Positions 14,721-22,067 of a stretch of DNA of 27,406 nucleotides are shown piece by piece. Every line of letters begins with the position of its first letter. Position 1 is the first letter of the stretch. The notes under the pieces were generated by a model. It was not told where the DNA came from. It made no database searches and worked only from the letters and a program-made list of their open reading frames with translations. The position numbers and the translations under genes were made by a program. The stretch covers positions 1-27,406 of the forward strand of contig JAVBSC010000117.1 of assembly GCA_031547305.1 (NCBI GenBank), given 5' to 3'. This stretch comes from JAVBSC01 sp031547305. Lineage in GTDB: Bacteria; Desulfobacterota; Desulfovibrionia; Desulfovibrionales; Desulfovibrionaceae.

Positions 14721-16709
14721 ATGGAAATAACCATCTGGGGCGCCCGGGGCGGCATTCCCAGCCCTTCCCGCAATACGCAGCGCTACGGCGGCAACACATC
14801 ATGTCTGTCCGTCCGCGCCCGCGGCGGCGAGTTGCTGGTTTTTGACGCCGGTTCCGGCATTCGGCTTCTGGGCGACAATCTGCCCAAAAATGGCGAGTGC
14901 AGCCTGTTCATCACCCACGGGCACAACGATCATATTCAGGGGCTTGTCTTCTGGGCTCCGTTATTCAATAAGGACTGGACCATCCACATCTACCGCCCCG
15001 AATGGCTCAAAGACATCCCGGAGCGCATTTTTGACGGCACCCTGTTCCCGGTGCATTTTCACGAGCTGCAAAGCAACATCACCCTGCACCCGCTTACAAA
15101 CGGGCAGAGCGTTCAAATAGGCGGGGCCACGGTGACGGCCATGGCCACCAACCATCCTGGCGGCAACCTGGCCTACAAGGTCAGCGTTGACGGTTCGACT
15201 TTTCTGTATACCGGGGATCATGAACTGACCGGCGATTCGCGGGTGCGGGACATGACCGCCGGGCTGCTGGCCGGTGTGGACGTGGCCCTGGTGGACGCCC
15301 AATACGCCAGGGAGGACTATCATCCCGGCTGGGGGCACTCCCGTATGGAGGACTGGGTTCAGCCGGCTCTGGATGCCGGGGTTTCCCGCCTGGTTTTTTC
15401 GCATCACGCGCCGGAACGCGGCGACGCGGAACTGGAGCTGGCCTTAAAACGTCTGCAGCGCGAATATTCCGGCAAGCCGATTGAAATATCCCTGGCCCGC
15501 GAAGGACTTGATGAATCGGAAGAGGAGCGCTTTGACGCCGCCTCCCAGCGCGCGGACATTGTGGATTTTATTAACGAACTGTCCAGGTATAGCGAGGAAA
15601 ACGTGCTCCTGGACCGCATTCTGGCGGAATGCCGCCGGGTTACCAACGCCGACGCCGGCACGGTGTTTCTGGCGGACGGCGGGGATTTGATTTTCGCTTA
15701 CACGCACAACGATACCCTGTTCCCGTCCAACGCCGCCTACAAGCACGCTTACGCCAACGCCCGGCTGCCGCTGGATACGCATTCCATCGGCGGCTATGTG
15801 GGCGTGACCCGGAACATTCTGAACATTCCCGACGTGCGCGGCCTGCCCCCCGGCCTGCCTTACGGCTTTAACGAGGATTTTGACAAAAAGACCAATTACC
15901 GCACCGAGTCCATGCTCACCCTGCCGCTGGTGGGGCGGGGCGACCGCTTGCTCGGCGTGCTTCAGATCATCAACAGCATGGATCCCGAAACCGGACGCGC
16001 GCAGCCCTTCAGCCGTGGAATGGAACACCACGTAAAGCTGCTCGCCAATCAGGCCGCCAGGGCCCTGGAACTGAGCGGCCTGCTGCGCGAGGACATCAAG
16101 CGCCTCCTGCACATGGCCACATTGCACGACCCCATGGAAACCGGCCCGCACGCGGAGCGCGTGGGCGCCATAGCCGCGGAAATTTACCAGCACCACGCGG
16201 AAAAGCGCAATGAGGATCCGGATACGCTCCGGCACTTCCGCAGCCGGCTCCGCCTGGCCTCCATGCTCCACGACCTGGGGAAGGTGGCCATTCCGGACAG
16301 CATTCTGAAAAAGCCCGGCAAGCTGGACGACGCGGAGTTCACCGTCATGCGCAGCCACACCGTGGCCGGATCCACCCTGTTTTTGTCCGGCAACTGGGAC
16401 ATTACCATGCTGGCGCACGATATAACCCTGCACCACCACCAGAAATGGAACGGCACGGGCTACAGCGGCTCGCCGTCCATTCCGGTGCTGGCCGGCCGGG
16501 ACATTCCGCTGGCCGCCCGCATCACCGCCATTGCTGACGTCTTTGACGCCCTGGTTTCCACGCGCTGTTATAAAAAATCCTGGACCTGGGAAGAAGGCCG
16601 CGCCATGATCCGGAAGGACGCCGGCACCCACTTTGACCCGGACCTGGTGGAATCTTTTATGGCCGTGGATGATCTGCTGCGGAAGATCTATATTCGCTAT
16701 CCGGATTAG
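14721..16709 (+). CDS. Metallo-beta-lactamase / GAF / HD-GYP fusion, putative cyclic-dinucleotide phosphodiesterase
   Basis: A 662-residue soluble protein. Residues about 1-260 form a metallo-beta-lactamase fold with all metal ligands visible: THGHNDH (His66, His68, Asp70, His71), His145 in NHPGG, Asp166 in TGDHE, and FSHHAPE (228-229). Residues about 285-455 look like a GAF domain. Residues about 465-662 are an HD-GYP phosphodiesterase with ETGPH (Glu473, His477), HDLGK (His517, Asp518, Lys521), His546, a HH pair at 571-572 and Asp606. HHE reads HHH and GYP reads GYS (580-582), with about five extra residues before IPLAARI. Metal ligands are kept, so c-di-GMP (or cGAMP) hydrolysis is plausible. 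The start is ATG 14721 with GGTGGAG 7 nt upstream. The MBL substrate is unknown. Confidence 0.85.
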   Translation: MEITIWGARGGIPSPSRNTQRYGGNTSCLSVRARGGELLVFDAGSGIRLLGDNLPKNGECSLFITHGHNDHIQGLVFWAPLFNKDWTIHIYRPEWLKDIPERIFDGTLFPVHFHELQSNITLHPLTNGQSVQIGGATVTAMATNHPGGNLAYKVSVDGSTFLYTGDHELTGDSRVRDMTAGLLAGVDVALVDAQYAREDYHPGWGHSRMEDWVQPALDAGVSRLVFSHHAPERGDAELELALKRLQREYSGKPIEISLAREGLDESEEERFDAASQRADIVDFINELSRYSEENVLLDRILAECRRVTNADAGTVFLADGGDLIFAYTHNDTLFPSNAAYKHAYANARLPLDTHSIGGYVGVTRNILNIPDVRGLPPGLPYGFNEDFDKKTNYRTESMLTLPLVGRGDRLLGVLQIINSMDPETGRAQPFSRGMEHHVKLLANQAARALELSGLLREDIKRLLHMATLHDPMETGPHAERVGAIAAEIYQHHAEKRNEDPDTLRHFRSRLRLASMLHDLGKVAIPDSILKKPGKLDDAEFTVMRSHTVAGSTLFLSGNWDITMLAHDITLHHHQKWNGTGYSGSPSIPVLAGRDIPLAARITAIADVFDALVSTRCYKKSWTWEEGRAMIRKDAGTHFDPDLVESFMAVDDLLRKIYIRYPD

Positions 16710-16710
16710 A

Positions 16711-16750
16711 ACATTTTACCGGATAGAAAAATCTTAAAGCTAAAATGCTC
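16711..16750. terminator. A+T-rich dyad between convergent genes, weak bidirectional terminator
   Basis: CATTTTA (16712-16718) pairs with TAAAATG (16741-16747), and the arms fill the 40-nt gap between the HD-GYP stop and the hydF stop. The 7-bp stem is weak. Its position is the main support. Confidence 0.35.
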
Positions 16751-18015
16751 TATATGCCGTCCACTTTGTCCAGAATGCCGGCCAGCCAGGCCAGGGTCAC
16801 CCCGTAATTGGTGATGGGCACGCCCTGCGCCTTGGCTTTGGCCACTCGGGCCAGCATGTGCTTGCGGTTGAACATGCAGCCGCCGCAGTGGATGATCACG
16901 TCATAGGGCGTTAAATCCGCCGGAAAATCCGCGCCGCTCACCACGTCCACGCTCAGGCTTCGCCCGGCGCACCGCCGCAGCAGGGCCGGGATTTTTTCCC
17001 GGCCGATATCCTCGGCCAAAGGGGCGTGGGTGCAGGCTTCGGCAACCAGCACGCGCGAATCCGGCCCCAGCCTTCCCAGGGCCTCGGCCCCGGCCCTGAA
17101 GGCCGCCAGGTCGCCCTTGTTGGCCGCCATAAGTATGGAAAACGAGGTCAGGCGGCTTTGGGGCGGCTTTTTGGCGTGGACGGTTTCAAAAACCTGCGAA
17201 TCGGTGATGATCAACGCGGGCGGTCCGGCCAGGGCGGCCAGGGCGCTGTCCAGACAATCGGCGGTGGAGCTGACGACCAGGCATTTTTTATCCAGCAGCT
17301 CGCGGATGGTCTGGACTTGCGGCAGGATAAGGCGGCCTTTGGGCGCCTGGAGATCCTGCGGCATGACCAGCAGCACCACGTCGCCGGCGTTGGCCAGGCC
17401 GTCCGTCAGGCCGCGCGTGTTCCAGTCCGCCGGCAAAAGACGCATGACGCCCTCAAAAATTCCGGGCAGGCCATCGCCGGTCCGGGCGCTGACCAGCAGG
17501 GGCCGCGCGCCCAGCTCCTTTTCCGCCAGATCGGCGGCCCTGGCGGCCGCGTCGCTGTTAGCGCCGCCCGGCCATTCGTCAATTTTATTGATTACATACA
17601 GGCAGGGCGTGCCTTTGGCGCGCAGGGCCCCGGCCCAGGCTTTTTCCCCGGCCAGGCCGCCCCCTTCGCCAGGGGCGCTGTCCACAAAGTTGGGAGGGGA
17701 GAGTAGCAGCACGGCCACATCGGTTTTATCCGTGGCCTGGCCGGCTTTTTCCACGCGCAGGCCGCCCAGGGGGCCGACGTCGTCAAAGCCGGCCGCGTCA
17801 ATGAGCACGCATGGTCCAAGTCCGTGAATTTCCATGGATTTGTACACCGGGTCTGTGGTGGTGCCCGGCACGTCGGAGACAATGGATACCGCATGTCCGG
17901 CCAGGGCGTTGACCAGCGATGATTTGCCCGCGTTGCGCCGGCCGTAAAAACCTATGTGCAGGCGGTTGCCGCGCGGAGTGGCGTTCAGGTCCGTGTTCAG
18001 GTTGTCATTATGCAT
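16750..18015 (-). CDS. hydF: [FeFe]-hydrogenase maturation GTPase HydF
   Basis: HydF is the scaffold on which the 2Fe subcluster of the H-cluster is assembled before transfer to apo-hydrogenase. The 421-residue protein begins with an Era-like GTPase domain: P-loop GRRNAGKSS (25-33), switch I GTTTDP (51-56), DAAG (73-76) and NKID (143-146). The C-terminal iron-sulfur domain has the diagnostic CTH (Cys328, His330) followed about 45 residues later by HCGGC (376-380), then NYGVTLAWLAG at the end. All cluster ligands are present. Its ATG overlaps the hydE stop by 8 nt, so it is the last gene of the hydG-hydE-hydF operon. Confidence 0.96.
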   Translation of the reverse strand: MHNDNLNTDLNATPRGNRLHIGFYGRRNAGKSSLVNALAGHAVSIVSDVPGTTTDPVYKSMEIHGLGPCVLIDAAGFDDVGPLGGLRVEKAGQATDKTDVAVLLLSPPNFVDSAPGEGGGLAGEKAWAGALRAKGTPCLYVINKIDEWPGGANSDAAARAADLAEKELGARPLLVSARTGDGLPGIFEGVMRLLPADWNTRGLTDGLANAGDVVLLVMPQDLQAPKGRLILPQVQTIRELLDKKCLVVSSTADCLDSALAALAGPPALIITDSQVFETVHAKKPPQSRLTSFSILMAANKGDLAAFRAGAEALGRLGPDSRVLVAEACTHAPLAEDIGREKIPALLRRCAGRSLSVDVVSGADFPADLTPYDVIIHCGGCMFNRKHMLARVAKAKAQGVPITNYGVTLAWLAGILDKVDGI

Positions 18016-19057
18016 AATCCCCTCGTTCCAGGCTTATTTCATAGCCGACGGCGGCCACCCGGCGCTTCAGGTCCGCCAGGTTTTCGGCGGCTTCGGCTCC
18101 GGAGGAAAGTTTGCCGTTGTACAGCGTGTAATTGGCGCGCGCTCCGGGTGGAGAAAGGTTGGGCATGAGCACGTTGGCCCCGGCCAGGATGCCGCGCTCC
18201 CGCCCGTCTCCGCCGGAATCCAGGGTGGCCGTGCCCAGGGCGGTGGTGGCGGGCAGCAGGGCGCGGGGCAGGAGCAGCCGGGTCAGGGCCAGCAGAACCA
18301 GCGTTTGTTCCACTCCTCCGGGCGGCTGATCTCCGAATGGCGTGTCCCGGTGCGGCAAAAACGGCCCTATGCCCACCATTTGCGGCTGAAGTTCCCAAAG
18401 AAAGCGCAGGTCGTCCGCCAGCGCGGCCGTGGTCTGCCCCGGCGACCCCACCATGAAGCCCGCGCCGGTCTGAAAACCCAGGGCCTTTAAATCCCGCAGG
18501 CAGCGGCGGCGCGCGGCAAAGGTCTGGGCGGCCGGGTGCAGCAGGGAGAAGTGCCCGGCATTGGCGGTCTCGTGCCGCAGCAGGTAACGGTCCGCCCCGG
18601 CCTGGCGGAAGCGGGCGTAAGTGGCCCGGCTCTTCTGGCCTATGGACAGGGTGAGCGCGCAGTCCGGCCAGGCGGCCTTGATGGCGGCGATGAGGCTGAC
18701 CATCCGGTCCTGCGTGTACCAGGGATCTTCGCCGCCCTGGAGCACAAAGGTGCGAAAGCCCAAGGCGCGGCCGGCCTCGCAGCGGCGCAGCACTTCCTCC
18801 GGCGTCAGGCGGTAGCGCGCGGCCTTGCGGTTGGAGCGCCGGATGCCGCAGTACAGGCAGTCGCAACGGCAATGGTTGGTGAACTCGATGAGTCCGCGTG
18901 CAAAAACGCGCTTGCCATAAGCCTCTTGCGCCTTTTGCCGGGCCAGGCCGAACAATTCTTCCCGCATATCCGGCTGTGCGGCGCGGCGCAGAATTGCCGC
19001 CAGCAACGAGGCATCCGGCGGGAGCCCGGCCAGCAGTGGTTTAAGTAAAGAGTCCAT
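18008..19057 (-). CDS. hydE: [FeFe]-hydrogenase maturase HydE, radical SAM
   Basis: HydE is a radical SAM enzyme needed to build the bridging dithiolate part of the H-cluster. The 349-residue protein has the cluster motif CxxxCxxC as Cys63, Cys67 and Cys70 (NHCRCDCLYCG), followed by FVLQGGEDPWY, the SAM-contacting GGE segment usual in this family. The short alpha-helical N-terminus and the GPFLPHRDTPFG motif late in the barrel also fit HydE rather than biotin synthase. The gene starts 6 nt after the hydG stop without a strong ribosome site, pointing to coupled translation. Length is normal. Confidence 0.95.
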   Translation of the reverse strand: MDSLLKPLLAGLPPDASLLAAILRRAAQPDMREELFGLARQKAQEAYGKRVFARGLIEFTNHCRCDCLYCGIRRSNRKAARYRLTPEEVLRRCEAGRALGFRTFVLQGGEDPWYTQDRMVSLIAAIKAAWPDCALTLSIGQKSRATYARFRQAGADRYLLRHETANAGHFSLLHPAAQTFAARRRCLRDLKALGFQTGAGFMVGSPGQTTAALADDLRFLWELQPQMVGIGPFLPHRDTPFGDQPPGGVEQTLVLLALTRLLLPRALLPATTALGTATLDSGGDGRERGILAGANVLMPNLSPPGARANYTLYNGKLSSGAEAAENLADLKRRVAAVGYEISLERGDYA

Positions 19058-19063
19058 GCCGCG

Positions 19064-20482
19064 TTAAAAGCGCAAATCGCGCTCGCCGCTCCGGATGCGC
19101 TCCAGGTAGTCCATAGTGCGGGCGCGTTGCCTGGCGTTGGGAATATGCGGGACTTCCCCGGCGATCATTTGCCCGCCCATCCGGCGCAGTTCGTCGTCCG
19201 CATAATCTTGCAGGAATTCCTTGAAGGTGAGCAGGGCGTTGGGCAGGCAACAGTTGCCGATCTGGCCGGATTTGGCCAGGGGCATGAAGCGGTCGCCGGT
19301 GCGCCCTTCGCGGTAACAGGCCGTGCAGTAGCTTGGCAGATAGCCGTCCCGCACCAGGCCCTTGACCACCTCCAGCGGCGCGCGGTGATCCGCCACTTCA
19401 AACTGGGGCGTATCCGCCTTTTCCGCTTCCTCCGGGTGCGCGTATCCGCCCACACCCACGCAGGAGCCGGCGCTCATCTGCGACATGCCGACTTCCAGAA
19501 GCTCGTTGCGGAAAGCCTGGCTTTCGCGGGTGGTGACGATCATGCCGGTGTATGGCACGGCCAGACGCGTCACGGACACCAGCTTCTTAAAGTCGCGGTC
19601 GCCCACCAGGTGGGGAAAGGCGGCCCGGTCCACGCCTTCGGCCGGGAGCAGGCGCGGGAAGGAAATGGTGTGCGGCCCCACGCCGAAGCGAGCCTCCAGA
19701 TGCTCGGCATGCATGAGCAGGCCCACAACTTCGTAGCGGTGATCGTACAGGCCGAACAGCGCGCCTATGCCCGCGTCGTCAATCCCGCCCTCGCCCATGG
19801 CCCGGTCCATGGCTTCGGTGTGCCACTCGTAATCGCGTTTGGGGCCCTGGTGCAAAGCCAGGTAAGTGGGCTTGTGGTAAGTTTCCTGAAACAGGATGTA
19901 TGTGCCGATCCCCGCTTCCTTAAGCCGGCGGTAGTTGGCGCCGGTGGTGGCGGCAATGTCCACGTTGACCCGGCGGATGGCCCCGTTGGCCAGCTTTTCG
20001 GAGTAAATGGTCCGGATGCACTCCAGAATGTAGTCAATGGGGCAATGCTCGTCGTCCTCTCCGGCTTCCAGCAGCAGGCGTTTGTGTCCCATGGCCTCCA
20101 GGGCGCGCACCTCCGCGCGCAGTTCGTCCTGGCCGAGCCGCCGCCTGGGAATGCTGTTGGAGCAGCGATAGCCGCAGTAGGCGCAATTGTTGACGCAGTG
20201 ATTGGAAAGATACAAAGGCGCGAACATGACGATGCGCTTGCCGTAGATCTTTTCTTTGATCCACCGGGCCAGGGCGTGGATTTTCGCCAGGTCCGCCTCG
20301 CTTTCGGCCTCCAGAAGCACAGCGGCTTCGCGGTGGCTCAATCCTTCGCAGCGGGCGGCCTTTTCCAGCAGGGATTCGATCCGGCCGGGAATGGCGGACT
20401 GGGCGCGGGCTTCTTGCAATGTGGCGCGGATTTCCGCGTCGTCCATGAATACGTTGCTGTCGGGAGAATGGGGATCATACAT
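19064..20482 (-). CDS. hydG: [FeFe]-hydrogenase maturase HydG, tyrosine lyase
   Basis: HydG cleaves tyrosine with radical SAM chemistry to give p-cresol, CO and cyanide, the diatomic ligands of the H-cluster. The 472-residue protein carries the N-terminal cluster motif CxxxCxxC (Cys96, Cys100, Cys103 in NHCVNNCAYCG) and the C-terminal auxiliary-cluster motif CxxCx22C (Cys386, Cys389, Cys412), which separates HydG from the related ThiH. LLEAGED is the GGE-equivalent segment. ATG 20482 is used; the ribosome site is poor (GACGG), as might suit coupling to the TM1266-like gene 38 nt upstream. It is the first maturase in the operon. Confidence 0.97.
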   Translation of the reverse strand: MYDPHSPDSNVFMDDAEIRATLQEARAQSAIPGRIESLLEKAARCEGLSHREAAVLLEAESEADLAKIHALARWIKEKIYGKRIVMFAPLYLSNHCVNNCAYCGYRCSNSIPRRRLGQDELRAEVRALEAMGHKRLLLEAGEDDEHCPIDYILECIRTIYSEKLANGAIRRVNVDIAATTGANYRRLKEAGIGTYILFQETYHKPTYLALHQGPKRDYEWHTEAMDRAMGEGGIDDAGIGALFGLYDHRYEVVGLLMHAEHLEARFGVGPHTISFPRLLPAEGVDRAAFPHLVGDRDFKKLVSVTRLAVPYTGMIVTTRESQAFRNELLEVGMSQMSAGSCVGVGGYAHPEEAEKADTPQFEVADHRAPLEVVKGLVRDGYLPSYCTACYREGRTGDRFMPLAKSGQIGNCCLPNALLTFKEFLQDYADDELRRMGGQMIAGEVPHIPNARQRARTMDYLERIRSGERDLRF

Positions 20483-20520
20483 GTTTTTAAACCGTCTTTA
20501 ATTAATTATATGGGAAGCGG

Positions 20521-20787
20521 TTATTCCGCGTTTTTTTCTTTTTGCCTGGTCAGGGCGGATTTGACCGACACATGCGGGATTTTGCCAAGCTTGCCCGTCA
20601 GCGCGGAAATGTCTTCCATGCTGCCGTCCACGGCCAGGGCGATGATGGAAACGCCCCGGTTGCGGTAGGGTATGCCCAGCCGGCCCACAATAAGGTCGGC
20701 GTGCTGGTGCAGAACGGCGTTGATGGCCGTGGAGGATTCCAGATTTTCCACCACAATGCCCACCACGCCCAGGCGCATTTCTTCCAT
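20521..20787 (-). CDS. TM1266-like putative iron-only hydrogenase system regulator
   Basis: An 88-residue protein with an ACT-like or NikR-C-terminal-like fold: EMRLGVVGIVVENLESS, then DLIVGRLGIPYRNRGVSIIA and VDGSMEDISALTGKLGKIP. This matches the small TM1266-type proteins that accompany hydrogenase maturases and are called putative regulators; no mechanism is established. AAGGAG stands 9 nt before ATG 20787. The frame stays open to 21000, but the upstream part is not family-like and would include the ribosome site. It leads the operon with hydG, hydE and hydF, so it may be a ligand-binding subunit or regulator of maturation. It has no DNA-binding domain of its own. Confidence 0.88.
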   Translation of the reverse strand: MEEMRLGVVGIVVENLESSTAINAVLHQHADLIVGRLGIPYRNRGVSIIALAVDGSMEDISALTGKLGKIPHVSVKSALTRQKEKNAE

Positions 20788-21213
20788 GTTGTCTCTCCTT
20801 TGCTTTTTCTGGAGCATCCCGGACTGGTAAAACGCAAAAGGCGTTACCCACGCCGCGGCAAGCCGGTCGGAGGAAAACGCCTGTAAAAAAAGCGCCCTTT
20901 CATCCCGATCCCGAAAACTCCGGCCAATGCGGCCGGGTGCGCCGAGGCCGCCAAAAGCCTTTGCGCAACGGATCAAAGAGGAAGGACGCTGTGCGAACAA
21001 TATCGGAAAACCGCGCGCCTTCCTGCTCGGACGCCGGTCTTCGCAGTCGGGATGCCGTCAGCTTGCCGCTGTATCGCCGGCCCGGCGGAATGGGACGTCA
21101 TGGTCTTGAACCGCCGGGATGCGCGAACAACGCGCCAGCCGGAGCACGCCGCCCGGCTGACAAAAAGAAAATACGGAATGGCGGACAAAAAGGCAAGGAA
21201 TCAGATTGGCGGC
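20788..21213. other. 426-nt intergenic region upstream of the maturation operon, with a possible leader structure
   Basis: No gene is supported. Read on the minus strand, AGGCGTT (complement of 20876-20882) can pair with AACGCCT (complement of 20839-20845) around a nested CGGC/GCCG hairpin. AACGC from that second arm can instead pair with GCGTT (complement of 20831-20835). The two pairings exclude each other, as in attenuation-type leaders, and lie 45-95 nt before the TM1266-like start codon. A GCGCG/CGCGC hairpin lies at 21121-21135. No convincing -35/-10 or sigma-54 -24/-12 site was found. Confidence 0.3.
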
Positions 21214-22056
21214 CTAAACTATAATCGCTCCGGCGTAGCCCACCACCTGGTCCATGTCCGCGCCCAGAGATGCGCCGGTTATGCCGGAAGAGGTGTAGGC
21301 GGTGACGCAGCACTCCGTTGCGCCGAGTTCCAGGCAGGCGAACAAGGCCAGGGTTACCGGCGCCACCCCGCACATGGTTATGTGTTGGCCCAGCACCGTT
21401 TCGTTCAGGCCTTCCGGGTCCAGGGCGCGGATTTTCTCCAGGGCCAGGGCGTCGCGCCGCACGGCTTCCTTGTGCGGGATGTAGTGGCTCATGTCCGTGC
21501 TGGCGATGATGCAGACTTTACGGCCTTTTTCCCGTTGTTCCCTGATTGCCCCGGCCAGGGCCAGGCCGGCGGCCTTCAGCGATGGCAGGCGATGCTCGCG
21601 GGCGCACAGGGCCGCTATGCGCAACCTGGGCTGCTTGACCTGTAAAAACGGCAGAATCACTTCCAGCGAGTGCTCGCTCAAATGGGCGCGTTCATCCAGG
21701 CTGAAGCCGGCCTTGCGTTCCATGAGCGCATGGTTGAACTCCGTGTCCACCGGAGTCACTCCCAACGGCGTTTCCCAGGCCCCGTCAGGCCAGAGCGCCA
21801 AAAGCGAGCCATGCCCGGTGTGGTTCGGGCCGATCAGCACAACCAGCTCCGGCACCTGGACCTGCCCCAGGGTAAGCCCGGCCACTCCGCCGGAAAATAT
21901 GTGCCCGGCGTGCGGCAAGATTACGCACATGGGATCTCTGCCCGCGCAGTGGGTCATATGTCGGTCTGAAAGAGCCAGAAAGGACTGCACGCCCCCCTGC
22001 AGTTCGGCCGCGCTGGCCGGGTAAAAACGTCCGGCGACAATGGCTCTGCGGTTCAT
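21214..22056 (-). CDS. MEMO1-family protein, AmmeMemoRadiSam system protein B
   Basis: A 280-residue protein with the full MEMO pattern: VAGRFYPA (7-14), LPHAGHIFSG (His49), GPNHTGHG (His79), EHSLEVILPFL (His129), STDMSHY (186-192) and TMCGVAP (Cys229). His49, His79 and Cys229 correspond by position to the metal-binding His, His and Cys of human MEMO1. The fold resembles extradiol dioxygenases, but no reaction is assigned. In bacteria it often accompanies an AMMECR1 protein and a radical SAM protein; neither is present here. It starts 11 nt after the TPR-protein stop with AAGGGGA between, so the two are co-expressed. Its stop is followed by no clear terminator. Confidence 0.92.
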   Translation of the reverse strand: MNRRAIVAGRFYPASAAELQGGVQSFLALSDRHMTHCAGRDPMCVILPHAGHIFSGGVAGLTLGQVQVPELVVLIGPNHTGHGSLLALWPDGAWETPLGVTPVDTEFNHALMERKAGFSLDERAHLSEHSLEVILPFLQVKQPRLRIAALCAREHRLPSLKAAGLALAGAIREQREKGRKVCIIASTDMSHYIPHKEAVRRDALALEKIRALDPEGLNETVLGQHITMCGVAPVTLALFACLELGATECCVTAYTSSGITGASLGADMDQVVGYAGAIIV

Positions 22057-22067
22057 AAAAAATCCCC

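Noticed and set aside
19127..20668. A 513-codon plus-strand frame
   Set aside because: Antisense to hydG, whose catalytic and cluster motifs are complete; shadow composition.
20788..21000. N-terminal extension of the TM1266-like protein to 159 residues
   Set aside because: The family is about 80-90 residues, and ATG 20787 has an AAGGAG site; the extension carries the hairpin region instead.
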